Below, one piece after another: positions 15,970-25,433 of a stretch of 38,437 bases of DNA (position 1 is the stretch's first letter; the number at the start of each line of letters is the position of its first letter). The stretch lies in NCBI GenBank assembly GCA_052386455.1, contig JBQTKD010000071.1, positions 1 to 38,437 on the forward strand. The letters are read 5' to 3'. The notes beneath the pieces are model-generated. The model searched no databases. It had not been told where the DNA came from and was given only the letters and a program-made list of their open reading frames with translations. The position numbers and the translations under genes are program-made. This DNA is from JBQTKD01 sp052386455. Its GTDB lineage: Bacteria; Actinomycetota; Actinomycetes; Sporichthyales; Sporichthyaceae.

Positions 15970-16968
15970 ATGGAATTCGAACTGTTCGAACTGATGGGCA
16001 CTCAGGGCGACGCGTTCACCGCGCGTCAGGCGGCACGGCACGGCCTCGACTACGACGAGGTCCAGGCCCGCATCGCCCGGGGCGATCTGGTGCGAGTGCG
16101 CCGCAGTGTGTACTCGACGAAGGCGCATTGGGGCCGCTCGGACGAGGCCCAACGACATCGCATCGAGGTCGCCGCCGCGTTGCTCGTGCGCGGATGGCAG
16201 CCGCCTGTCCCCTTCCCGCTGGCCGGGGCGTTCGAAAGCGCCCGCTGCGTCTGGCGCCTACCCGGGCTCGACGTTCCGCCGCTACCGCCGGGCGCCGCGC
16301 CGGGATCGCACTGGAAGCCGACGGAGGTAGCTCTGGTCAGCGCATCCCGCTGCCAGCGTTCCTACCGCGGCGGGGTCCACGTCCATCCAGCCGCGCTTCC
16401 CGTCGAACACCTCGCGCTGGTCGACGGAGTCCCCTTCACGTCCCTCGCTCGAACGGCCGTGGACCTCAGCCGTCAGGGCCACTGGTGGGACGCCGTCATC
16501 GTCGGCGACGCGGTTCTGCGCGCGGGCGTGGACCCGGAGGAACTGCGCCGCGTAGCGAGATTCAGCGCGTGCTGGCCGGGCGGACGTCAGGCGATGCGGA
16601 TGGCGGAGTTCGCGAGAGCCGAGGCCGAAACGGCGCTGGAGTCGATCGCCCGGGCGGTGTGCGACGAGCAGGGACTACCCGAGCCCGAACTCCAAGTCCG
16701 ACTGCGCGGCACCTGCGGCCAGACGTATCGCGTCGACATGTTCTTTCGCCGCTTCCGGACGATCTTCGAGCCGGATGGCTTCGGCAAGTACGACCAACCG
16801 GGCATCGATCCGATGGAAATCTTGAAGCGTGAGAAGCGACGCGAGGACTCGTTGCGCGACGCGGGCAACGAAGTCGTTCGCGCCACCTACGACCAGGTGA
16901 CCCGGCAACCTCAGTTGGTCGCCGCCCGACTACGGGCCGCGTTCGGCCGGTCTCAACGCGCGGGCTGA
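15970..16968 (+). CDS. AbiEi-like HTH protein with a PD-(D/E)XK nuclease-like C-terminus
   Basis: A 332-aa protein. Residues ~5-55 form the AbiEi-type winged helix (AFTARQAARHGLDYDEVQARI, DLVRVRRSVYS). The middle has the HVHPAALP and SLARTAVDLSR motifs of standalone actinobacterial AbiEi-like proteins. The C-terminal third fits a Vsr/DUF559-like nuclease fold: E224, D256 in YRVDMFF, then E267-x-D-G-x-x-K273. No AbiEii-type toxin (nucleotidyltransferase) is adjacent, so the type IV toxin-antitoxin label is probably misleading. REP-like palindromes lie on both sides in opposite orientation. ATG 15970 is chosen from the domain start; CAGGAG is 12 nt upstream. Confidence 0.75.
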   Translation: MEFELFELMGTQGDAFTARQAARHGLDYDEVQARIARGDLVRVRRSVYSTKAHWGRSDEAQRHRIEVAAALLVRGWQPPVPFPLAGAFESARCVWRLPGLDVPPLPPGAAPGSHWKPTEVALVSASRCQRSYRGGVHVHPAALPVEHLALVDGVPFTSLARTAVDLSRQGHWWDAVIVGDAVLRAGVDPEELRRVARFSACWPGGRQAMRMAEFARAEAETALESIARAVCDEQGLPEPELQVRLRGTCGQTYRVDMFFRRFRTIFEPDGFGKYDQPGIDPMEILKREKRREDSLRDAGNEVVRATYDQVTRQPQLVAARLRAAFGRSQRAG

Positions 16969-16972
16969 TGCG

Positions 16973-17042
16973 CTTGTCGTCCGCGCCAGGTGCTTGTCGC
17001 ACCGCCAGAGGTGCGACAAGCGCCCCTAGAGGACGTCATCCG
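16973..17042 (-). repeat. Right REP-like repeat unit 1
   Basis: Begins with CTTGTCG at 16973-16979. A perfect 11-bp hairpin then follows, arms GCTTGTCGCAC (16992-17002) and GTGCGACAAGC (17011-17021) with an 8-nt loop, then GGACGTCATCCG at 17031-17042. This is the reverse complement of the words in the left unit. The hairpin starts 24 nt after the AbiEi-like stop, so it could also act as a terminator, but no T-run follows. Confidence 0.72.
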
Positions 17043-17067
17043 ATAACCGACCCCGCCCGCTCCTGCG

Positions 17068-17137
17068 CTTGTCGTACCGCAGCCACCCTTGTCGTCCCCC
17101 CACAGGTACGACAAGTGGGCGTAGGGGATGTCATCCG
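17068..17137 (-). repeat. Right REP-like repeat unit 2
   Basis: A second copy of the same design: perfect 11-bp arms CTTGTCGTACC (17068-17078) and GGTACGACAAG (17105-17115), with an internal extra CTTGTCG at 17088-17094. It ends with GGGGATGTCATCCG at 17124-17137. Same orientation as unit 1 and opposite to the left units. It ends 30 nt before the typA stop, so it could double as a typA terminator. Confidence 0.72.
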
Positions 17138-17167
17138 GTAGCGAAACGGCGGGCACGCCACCCGCGG

Positions 17168-19042
<1,875 letters not shown>

Positions 19043-19201
19043 CGATGAACTCCTGACAGGCGGGGCAAGACTCTCGATTGTCCCCCACCGAGCCGGCCCA
19101 CCCGACACGCGCGGCCCGCCACAGGGCTGGGACGGTGACGCACCACACATTCGCCAGGCCCGAAACATGCCTGCAACGCACCGTTATGTCGCGGCGCGTG
19201 C

Positions 19202-19218
19202 ATATCGCGGGGCGATAT
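19202..19218. promoter_or_regulatory. Palindrome ATATCGC-GGG-GCGATAT
   Basis: Perfect 7-bp arms with a 3-nt spacer, A/T-rich ends in very GC-rich DNA, 160 nt from the typA start and 204 nt from the narK start. The form is that of a dimeric repressor operator (TetR, PadR or ArsR type). The cognate regulator is not identifiable here. Confidence 0.5.
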
Positions 19219-19338
19219 ACCCGACGCGCCGATACGGGTGCAGATGCAGTTACGTCACCGTCATACGCGCAGCCCAGGCGCCCCTTTGTTGCGGCCCTCT
19301 CAACAGCGGAGGGCACGTGGGTGCATCGCAGGACAACT

Positions 19339-19357
19339 TCAGGAAACACGTTCCTGA
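19339..19357. promoter_or_regulatory. Inverted repeat TCAGGAA-N5-TTCCTGA
   Basis: Perfect 7-bp arms separated by ACACG, 65 nt before the narK start. The position fits an operator or activator site for the nitrate transporter. It could also form a small hairpin in the 5' UTR. Confidence 0.5.
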
Positions 19358-19421
19358 TCCCGCCGCAACGACGCGCTGCCACGGTGACCGGCATCAACGC
19401 AGCGACTGCTCGGGAGCTCCC

Positions 19422-20873
19422 TTGAACAACGTCGACGACGCCCCGTCGGTTCCGATCGTCAAGAACCACCGCATCACGCACTGGGATCCCGAGGACGAGT
19501 ACTTCTGGGCCAATGGCGGCTCCAAGATCGCCAAGCGGAACATGATCTGCTCGGTCATCGTCGAGCACTTCGGATTCGCGGTCTGGACCATGTGGTCCTC
19601 GCTGATCCTTTTCCTCGGGCCGCAGTACGGGCTGACGCCGGATCAGAAGTTCCTGCTCGTCTCCGTCCCCGCGGCCGTCGGCGGCGTACTGCGCATCCCC
19701 TACTCGATGGCCGTCGCCAAGTTCGGCGGACGGGACTGGACGATCGTCTCGGCCGCCCTGCTCCTGCTGCCGACGATCACCGCGTTCTTCCTCCTCAAGC
19801 CAGGCGTCGACTTCGGAGTCCTGCTGATGCTGGTGGCCCTCGCCGGCGTCGGCGGCGGCAACTTCGCCTCGTCGATGTCCAACATCAACGCCTTCTACCC
19901 CGAGCGGTCCAAGGGCTTCGCCCTCGGCATCAACGCCGCCGCCGGCAACCTCGGCGTCGCCGTGGCGCAGTTGCTCGGCCTGTTCGTCCTCGTCCAGTTC
20001 GGCGTCGGGCACCCGCGAATCCTGGTGGGCATCTACATCCCGGTCGTCGTCGTGATCACGCTGATCGCCGCGCTGTACATGGACAACCTGGTCCACCAGG
20101 TCAACGACTCCGGCGCGGTCCGCGAGGCCTGCCGCGAGCCGCACACCTGGATCATCTCCCTGCTCTACATCGGCACCTTCGGCTCGTTCATCGGCTTCAG
20201 CTTCGCCTTCGGCCAGGTGCTCCTGGTCCAGTTCCCCGAGCACTTCAGCAAGGTCGTCACGATCGCCGGCGTCACCAAGACCGTGCCCGACCCGGTGCAG
20301 GCGGCCTACCTGACCTTCCTCGGCCCGCTGATCGGTTCGGTGGCCCGCCCGTTCGGCGGCTGGCTGGCCGACCGCAAGGGCGGCTCGGTCGTCACCTTCT
20401 GGGCCTTCATCGCCATGACCGGCGGGGCGCTGGTCGTGCTGTCGGCATCGCTGGCAGGCTCGCTGCCGCTGTTCATCGTCGGCTTCACGCTGCTGTTCGT
20501 CATCGCCGGCCTGGCCAACGGCTCCTGCTACAAGATGATTCCCGTCCTGTTCCGCGGCCGAGCGGCTGCGGCGATCGACTCGGGTACCGACCCGAAGCTC
20601 GCCCTGGCCCACGCCCGGCGCCGCACCGGAGCCGTGATCGGCATCGCCGGCGCCATCGGCGCCTTCGGCGGCCTGGGCGTGAACATCGCGCTGCGGCAGT
20701 CGTTCCTCCACAACAAGAACGGCAACGCCGCGTACGTCATCTTCATCGGCTTCTACGTACTGTGCGCCCTGATCACGTGGGCGGTCTACCTGCGCACCCG
20801 ACGCACGACCGTCGAGGACACTCCATCGATGGCCGTCGTGCGGCCCGCACGGATTGCCACGCTCGTCGACTGA
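19422..20873 (+). CDS. narK: NarK-family nitrate/nitrite MFS transporter
   Basis: A 483-aa major-facilitator transporter with about 12 membrane segments. Both nitrate signature motifs are present: GINAAAGNLGVAVAQ in the first half and GAIGAFGGLGVNIAL in the second. The ~60-residue N-terminal region (HRITHWDPEDEYFWANGG) is typical of actinobacterial NarK. It probably imports nitrate or exchanges it for nitrite. TTG 19422 is chosen because GGGAG lies 5 nt upstream and the conserved region begins soon after; the start is not certain. No nitrate reductase is in the window. Two candidate operators lie upstream. Confidence 0.9.
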   Translation: MNNVDDAPSVPIVKNHRITHWDPEDEYFWANGGSKIAKRNMICSVIVEHFGFAVWTMWSSLILFLGPQYGLTPDQKFLLVSVPAAVGGVLRIPYSMAVAKFGGRDWTIVSAALLLLPTITAFFLLKPGVDFGVLLMLVALAGVGGGNFASSMSNINAFYPERSKGFALGINAAAGNLGVAVAQLLGLFVLVQFGVGHPRILVGIYIPVVVVITLIAALYMDNLVHQVNDSGAVREACREPHTWIISLLYIGTFGSFIGFSFAFGQVLLVQFPEHFSKVVTIAGVTKTVPDPVQAAYLTFLGPLIGSVARPFGGWLADRKGGSVVTFWAFIAMTGGALVVLSASLAGSLPLFIVGFTLLFVIAGLANGSCYKMIPVLFRGRAAAAIDSGTDPKLALAHARRRTGAVIGIAGAIGAFGGLGVNIALRQSFLHNKNGNAAYVIFIGFYVLCALITWAVYLRTRRTTVEDTPSMAVVRPARIATLVD

Positions 20874-20898
20874 CGCAGCGTCGCCTCTGCCCCTATCA

Positions 20899-20928
20899 CT
20901 CGGGCTCCTCGCTCGTCGCGCTCGCTCG
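20899..20928 (-). repeat. CTCGGGCTCCTC...GCTCGCTCG dispersed repeat, copy 2
   Basis: This 30-nt sequence lies between the convergent narK and antiporter genes. Apart from an 11-nt insert, it matches the reverse complement of 6380-6422 inside rocD: shared words are CTCGGGCTCCTC, GCTCGTCGC and CTCGCTCG. It probably belongs to a dispersed low-complexity repeat family. Confidence 0.5.
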
Positions 20929-20929
20929 G

Positions 20930-22465
20930 CTAGCGGCCGGTATCGCCAAGCCACCTGGCGAGCCGGCCGCTGCGGTGCACGGCGCGGATCCGCTGCTCGA
21001 CTTCCAGGCGGTGCTCCGGATCGGTGAAGAACAGCAGGGCGTCGCCGGTGAGCAGTTGCGTCGTCGGCTCAACCGGCGCGGTCTGCCCCTCTCGGACCAA
21101 GGCGCCCAACACCGAGCCGGGGGGCAGCCGCAGCTCCGCCACGTGCACGCCGTGCAGGCGCGATCCCGGCACCACCCGGATCTGCAGCAGGTCCGTCCCT
21201 AGCTCGTACATCGACGGGGGTCCGACCACGAGATCCATGGCCGGGGTCTGCACGTAGCTCGACGGCCAGGGCAGCAGCCGGCCGGGCAGCAGACGCGAGA
21301 GTCGCACCGAGCTCGCCACCGCCACCGGACCGATCAGGGCGAGCACGAGCACGTACCCGGCGGCGAAGGGCCCGAGGCGTGGATCGAGTCCCGCGCCGAG
21401 CGCGAGCGCGGCGAGCACCAGCGAGAACTCGCCCCGGGTGAGCACGGTGAGGCCGATGTTCGCGGCCTCGACGCGGCCGAACCGATGGACTCGGGCGGCG
21501 ACGACGCCGGCCGAGACCGCGAGGACGATCGTCGCCGCGACGGCTATCGCCACCTCGGGTGCGACCTGCTTCACCGCTGCGGGTTCGATGGTGAGACCGA
21601 AGTGGAAGAAGAAGATCGCGCCGAAGGCGTCGCGCAACGGGTGGGTCAGATCCCGCAGCCGATCGGCCTTCGTGGAGGCGCCGAGGATCAGGCCGATCAT
21701 GAAGGCGCCGATCGCGTCGGAGACGCCGAGCTTCTCCGACAGGCCGGCGGTGAGGATCGCCAGCCCGACAAACGTGACGATCACGATCTCCTCGTCCTTC
21801 GCGCCCGTGAACGCGTTGACGACGCGCGCCCCGTAGCGGGCGACGACACCGAGGACGACGAGGAACCCGAAGGCGGTGACGATGCCGATCGCGGCGTCGA
21901 GCACCCCGGACGCACCGCCGAGCACCGGCTGCAGGAGCGCGAGATAGAGCGCGAGGAACACGTCCTCGATCACGATGATCCCGAGAATCACCCGGGTCTC
22001 CGGGTTCCCCAACCGCCGGGTCTCGATGAGCAGCTTGGTCACGATCGCCGAGGACGAGATCCCGACGACGCCGGCGATCACCAGCGTTTCGGCGCCGCCC
22101 CAACCCATCCACGCGCCGAGCGCGAGCCCGCCGCCGATGTTCAGCAGCAGGTAGACCCCGGCCGCCTTGGCCAGCGGCCGGCCGCCGGAGGTCAGCTGGT
22201 CCAGGGAGAACTCGAGACCGAGGTAGAAGAGCAGGAAGATCAGCCCGAGCCGCGCAACGAGCTCGAGGTCGGCCGGGTCGGTGATCAGGTCGAGGCCCGG
22301 CGTGTGCGGTCCGAGGACGATTCCCGCGACCATGAACAGCGGGATCGTCGGTACCCCGATGCGCACGCCCGCGCGTGCGATCAGACCGCAGGCGAGGAAG
22401 GCTCCGCCGAGCACGACGATCGCCTCCGCCACCTGCGGGCTGCCTCCACCCGCCGCGACGATCAC
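20930..22465 (-). CDS. CPA2-family cation/proton antiporter with TrkA-C domain
   Basis: A 511-aa membrane transporter. About 12 hydrophobic segments make up a Na+/H+-exchanger fold with the KefB-like motifs FLLFYLGLEFSLDQL, GISSSAIVTKLL and the conserved acidic site in the SDAIGAFMIGLILG segment. After residue ~410 a soluble RCK_C/TrkA-C domain follows (LLQIRVVPGSRLHGVHVAELRL, TGDALLFFTDPE), which gates by ligand. Likely K+ or Na+ for H+ exchange. GTG 22465 has only a weak ribosome site, and a slightly later start is possible. Convergent with narK. Confidence 0.88.
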   Translation of the reverse strand: MIVAAGGGSPQVAEAIVVLGGAFLACGLIARAGVRIGVPTIPLFMVAGIVLGPHTPGLDLITDPADLELVARLGLIFLLFYLGLEFSLDQLTSGGRPLAKAAGVYLLLNIGGGLALGAWMGWGGAETLVIAGVVGISSSAIVTKLLIETRRLGNPETRVILGIIVIEDVFLALYLALLQPVLGGASGVLDAAIGIVTAFGFLVVLGVVARYGARVVNAFTGAKDEEIVIVTFVGLAILTAGLSEKLGVSDAIGAFMIGLILGASTKADRLRDLTHPLRDAFGAIFFFHFGLTIEPAAVKQVAPEVAIAVAATIVLAVSAGVVAARVHRFGRVEAANIGLTVLTRGEFSLVLAALALGAGLDPRLGPFAAGYVLVLALIGPVAVASSVRLSRLLPGRLLPWPSSYVQTPAMDLVVGPPSMYELGTDLLQIRVVPGSRLHGVHVAELRLPPGSVLGALVREGQTAPVEPTTQLLTGDALLFFTDPEHRLEVEQRIRAVHRSGRLARWLGDTGR

Positions 22466-22614
22466 AGCTCAAGCTTCGTCGCCCCGAACCTCGGAAACCA
22501 TCGGGTCCACCACCCATCAATTGCCTGCCCGGCCGTGTCAACCGACTCCCGCGCTCGCGCGTCTTTCCCTTCAACCGGACGGTTTGTCCGGCCACTGCCA
22601 GGGAGGGAACCCCG

Positions 22615-23121
22615 ATGACTGCACGACTTTCGCGCTTCCGCCGGACCATCGCCGCGGGCGCCGGCCTGACGGTCGCCGCGGGCGTCCTCGCCGTCGTGGC
22701 GACGCCCGCCGGCGCCACTGCGTACACGCTGCCGAACGTCACCAACCTGCGCGCCGGCGGCAACGTCGGCTACGACCGCGTCGTGGTCGACCTGACCAAG
22801 TCCGGCGCGAAGATCCGCACCCAGTGGGTGAGCGGGGCCTACAACTGCGCGAGCGGCGACAAGCTCTACGTGCCCGGCAAGAAGTTCCTCGAGATCTACG
22901 TGGAGCCGGCGCGCGGCTACAACGACGCGGGCACGTCCACCTACGTCGGCCCCGGCCGCCTGAAGTCCGCCTCGTTCGGCCTGAAGAACCTCAAGGGCGT
23001 GCGGATGACGTGCGACTTCGAGGGTCAGGTCAGCTTCGTGCTCGGCTTCGACCACAAGGCCGCGGTGAGCACCGGCACGTTGACCGGCCCGCACCGCCTC
23101 TACGTCGACGTCAAGCACTGA
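22615..23121 (+). CDS. Secreted AMIN-like domain protein
   Basis: A 168-aa exported protein. The Sec signal peptide has basic RLSRFRR, a hydrophobic core at ~12-30 and a probable cleavage after AGA near residue 34. The mature part resembles the actinobacterial AMIN-like beta-domain: NLRAGGNVGYDRVVVDL near its start, then alternating strands ending GPHRLYVDVKH. AMIN domains target proteins to the envelope or septum; this one has no attached enzyme domain. ATG 22615 has GGGAGGG seven nt upstream. The 3' end overlaps the convergent MocR gene by 11 nt. Confidence 0.78.
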   Translation: MTARLSRFRRTIAAGAGLTVAAGVLAVVATPAGATAYTLPNVTNLRAGGNVGYDRVVVDLTKSGAKIRTQWVSGAYNCASGDKLYVPGKKFLEIYVEPARGYNDAGTSTYVGPGRLKSASFGLKNLKGVRMTCDFEGQVSFVLGFDHKAAVSTGTLTGPHRLYVDVKH

Positions 23122-24568
23122 TGGACCGGCGGGCCGTCCCGATCGCCTCGATCGCGGTGGCGACGTCCGCCGGCGAGTTGGCGGCGTAGCCGAGCACCAG
23201 GCCCGGTGGCCCGGGGCGCTGGGCGTACCAGGACAGCGGGTGCGCCTTGACCCCGCGCTCGCCGGCCGCGGCGGCCAGCGACGTGTCGTCGAACTCGGCC
23301 GCGAAGGTGACCGTGAGGTGCAGACCTGCGGCGGCGCCGTGTACGACGGCGTCGGGCAGGTGCGCGCGCAGCGCCTCGAGCATCGCGTCTCGGCGCGCGA
23401 CGTGGCGGCGGCGAAGCATCCGCAGATGCCTCTCCAACGCCCCGGAGTTCATCAGGTGAGCCAGCGTCAGCTGCGGAAGCGTGGGATTGCCCAAATCGTC
23501 GAAACGCTTGGAACCGACCATCGCGGAGTGCATTCGACGCGGCAGGACCATCCAACCGATCCGGAGGGCCGGGGCCAGCAGCTTCGAGACACTGCCCACG
23601 TGACAGACCTGGTCTGGAAGCATCGCGTACAGCGCCGGGGCGGGCGCCCGGTCGTAGCGGTGTTCCGCGTCGTAGTCGTCCTCGACGATCAGCCCGCCCC
23701 ATTCCCGCAGTGCCCTGCGACGCTGCGGATCGAGCACCACGCCCGTCGGGAACTGGTGGGCCGGAGTGAGCAGCACCGCTCGGTGCTCGCCCAGCGCCTC
23801 GACGTCGATGCCACCCGCGTCGACCGGCACCGGTGGTGTGGTCAACCCCCAGTGCTGCAGGTGCAGGCGCGCGCCGAGCGGGCCGGGGTCCTCGACCGCC
23901 ACGGATTCGATCCCGCTTGCACGCAGAATCGGCGCCAGGAGTGCGAAAACCTGCGCCACACCGCTGATCACGACGACGTCGCCTGGATCGACCACGATTC
24001 CCCGCAGCCGCGCCAACCACTGGGCCACCGCGGCGCGCAGGGCGGGCGCGCCGCGCGGATCGCCGTAGCCCAGGTCCCGAGCTGACAGCTCGGCGAGGAT
24101 TCGCCGTTCGGCAGCCAGCCACGCGCCGCGCGGAAACGCACCGAGGTCGGGCAGGCCCGGAGAAAGGTCGTAGCGCGCGGAAATTCCCCGCGCCAGATGG
24201 ATCAACTCCGGCGAAATCGGAAGCGCGAACAGTTCCGGCAACGTCGGCGGCCCGGTCGGAGCCGCCGGCGCCGGGCCCGCTGCGGCACGCGGCACCGCGA
24301 CCACCACCGTGCCCAGCGTGCCGCGCCCTGCGAGGTAGCCGTCGTCGCACAGCCGCCGGTAGGCCTCGGCGACGGTGCCGCGGGAGATCCCCAGCTCCGT
24401 CGCGAGCACCCGAGTCGCGGGCAGGACCGATCCCGGCGGCAGCCGCCCGTCGAGCAAGGCGCCGAGCAGCCGATCAACGAGCCAGTCGGTCCGGCCGCGA
24501 TCGGGGGCCTGCCCGATGCTCAACTGCAGAAAGTCCGAGCCGTTCTTGGACCAGTCCTTCGGTGCCAC
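23111..24568 (-). CDS. MocR/PdxR-family regulator (GntR HTH plus aminotransferase domain)
   Basis: A 485-aa regulator. The N-terminal GntR winged helix (residues ~25-90: PPGSVLPATRVLATELGISRGTVAEAYRRL) is joined by an Ala/Pro linker to a type I aminotransferase-like domain. The PLP lysine is retained in GSVSKLLAPALRIGW, so it probably senses PLP or a PLP adduct. GTG 24568 has AGGAGGG with 5-nt spacing. Its first ten codons and leader are duplicated at 25402-25517. Two GAAGGGCCC direct repeats 33 nt apart (24613-24621, 24646-24654) are candidate autoregulatory sites, since MocR proteins bind direct repeats. The target is unknown. Confidence 0.9.
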   Translation of the reverse strand: MAPKDWSKNGSDFLQLSIGQAPDRGRTDWLVDRLLGALLDGRLPPGSVLPATRVLATELGISRGTVAEAYRRLCDDGYLAGRGTLGTVVVAVPRAAAGPAPAAPTGPPTLPELFALPISPELIHLARGISARYDLSPGLPDLGAFPRGAWLAAERRILAELSARDLGYGDPRGAPALRAAVAQWLARLRGIVVDPGDVVVISGVAQVFALLAPILRASGIESVAVEDPGPLGARLHLQHWGLTTPPVPVDAGGIDVEALGEHRAVLLTPAHQFPTGVVLDPQRRRALREWGGLIVEDDYDAEHRYDRAPAPALYAMLPDQVCHVGSVSKLLAPALRIGWMVLPRRMHSAMVGSKRFDDLGNPTLPQLTLAHLMNSGALERHLRMLRRRHVARRDAMLEALRAHLPDAVVHGAAAGLHLTVTFAAEFDDTSLAAAAGERGVKAHPLSWYAQRPGPPGLVLGYAANSPADVATAIEAIGTARRSISA

Positions 24569-24651
24569 CTTGGCCCTCCTCGCGGGCCATTGTGCAGGCA
24601 TCGTCGTAACCGGAAGGGCCCTGCCAGAAAGGCATCTGACGCCGCGAAGGG
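24537..24651 (-). repeat. MocR leader duplication, copy 1
   Basis: 115 nt covering the first ten or so codons of the MocR gene and its upstream region. It contains a perfect 50-bp match (24542-24591) to 25407-25456 and about 88-90% identity over the whole unit by eye. It includes the MocR ribosome site and GTG. Confidence 0.9.
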
Positions 24652-24696
24652 CCCGTTTCCGCCTGCCCGAGGGCGCTCGGAGGAGACCCCGAGCGC

Positions 24697-24960
24697 TCAG
24701 CTTGCCGAGAGCGTGCGCCGCACGAGAGCGGCGTAGTCCTCGATGTCGCCAGGGAGGATTCGAAGGTGCACGACCTGTCCGGCGGATTTCGACACGATGT
24801 CCACAACTTCGACCACAGCGGGAGCGTCGGCGTCTCCGGCAACGATGATCGCGCCCGGCACGACGACACTCGGGTCCCTGGCCTCGTCGAGGAAGGTCCA
24901 CACGAACCCGGTTTCGTCCTCGTCGTTGAGGTCGGCCGCAATGTCCACGATGATCGTCAC
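24697..24960 (-). CDS. Hypothetical protein, second gene of an unknown pair
   Basis: An 87-aa acidic protein that I do not recognise as a named family. It has the pattern of a small alpha/beta domain: IIVDIAADLNDEDETGFVW, ARDPSVVVPGAIIVAGD, APAVVEVVDIVS, GQVVHLRILPGDIEDYAALVRR. GTG 24960 has GAGGGG six nt upstream, and that site overlaps the stop of the preceding gene (10-nt gap), so the two are translated as a pair. Function unknown. A small partner of the upstream 139-aa protein, for instance antitoxin-like, is possible but unproven. Confidence 0.7.
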   Translation of the reverse strand: MTIIVDIAADLNDEDETGFVWTFLDEARDPSVVVPGAIIVAGDADAPAVVEVVDIVSKSAGQVVHLRILPGDIEDYAALVRRTLSAS

Positions 24961-24970
24961 CGCTGTCCCC

Positions 24971-25390
24971 TCAACCTCGCCGTTTGGCCACATGGTAAGG
25001 GTTCGTCGAGCCGGGCCCCAGCGCAACGGCAAGCGCAGAAATCGACCGCGCCGACGCATCACGCATGAGCAGCGTGTAACGGGGTCGCGCGAAAGTAGGA
25101 AGCAAGCCGATTCCGCTCGCGCGAACCTGGGCGACGTTGGTCAGATGCACGATCCGGTAGGTGCGCATCCTGTCGGCGAGGATGCGCTCGGCCGAGGCCG
25201 AGCCGGCGTCGTCGAGAGCCAGGAACACGCTCACGCCCCACAGCTGGTGGCCGTCGAGGAGGAAGGCCCGGTTGGTTCGTGCCGCGTGCTGCGCGAGTTT
25301 CTCCAGAGAGTCGGGCCCGCCGCGGACGATCACGGTCGCATCGTCTGGCAGGACCTCGTCGCGGACATGCGAGCGGATCTCGTCAGGCAT
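24971..25390 (-). CDS. Hypothetical protein, first gene of an unknown pair
   Basis: A 139-aa soluble protein of unknown function. It shows an N-terminal segment with ATVIVRGGPDSLEKLAQHA, then RAFLLDGHQLWGVSVF, an HLTNVAQVRASGIGLLPTF segment and a conserved-looking C-terminal RPRYTLLM with GPGSTNPYHVA. I recall related actinobacterial hypothetical proteins with this layout but no assigned function. The ATG at 25390 lies inside a tiny leader frame created by the duplicated MocR start (25383-25433). Its stop overlaps the ribosome site of the 87-aa partner. Confidence 0.7.
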   Translation of the reverse strand: MPDEIRSHVRDEVLPDDATVIVRGGPDSLEKLAQHAARTNRAFLLDGHQLWGVSVFLALDDAGSASAERILADRMRTYRIVHLTNVAQVRASGIGLLPTFARPRYTLLMRDASARSISALAVALGPGSTNPYHVAKRRG

Positions 25391-25433
25391 TGATCGATCC
25401 CGAGCTGTTCTTGGACCAGTCCTTCGGTGCCAC
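25383..25433 (-). CDS. Possible 16-residue leader peptide from the duplicated MocR start
   Basis: The duplication carries the MocR AGGAGGG (25439-25445), its GTG and nine identical codons (VAPKDWSKN), then runs seven more codons to a TGA at 25383-25385. The ATG of the 139-aa gene (25388-25390) lies within it in another frame, 3 nt before the stop, an arrangement suited to termination-reinitiation. That gene has only weak ribosome-site sequence of its own. Translation is inferred. Confidence 0.35.
   Translation of the reverse strand: MAPKDWSKNSSGSINA

Larger units (their letters stand above)
19043..19421. promoter_or_regulatory. 379-nt divergent control region between typA and narK
   Basis: I find no credible gene here. 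It holds two separate inverted repeats (19202-19218 and 19339-19357) and must contain the typA and narK promoters. A GTTAC half-site at 19249 lacks a convincing second half for a GlnR box. Confidence 0.55.

Noticed and set aside
15970..16968. Complete type IV toxin-antitoxin system
   Set aside because: No AbiEii nucleotidyltransferase toxin on either side; neighbours are repeats, BKACE and typA.
15703..17137. Repeated hairpins as a CRISPR array
   Set aside because: Units are palindromic, oppositely oriented and unevenly spaced, with no regular spacers and no cas genes.
19249..19264. GlnR-type box before narK
   Set aside because: GTTAC is present, but six bases later the sequence is GTCAT instead of GAAAC-like, too weak to call.
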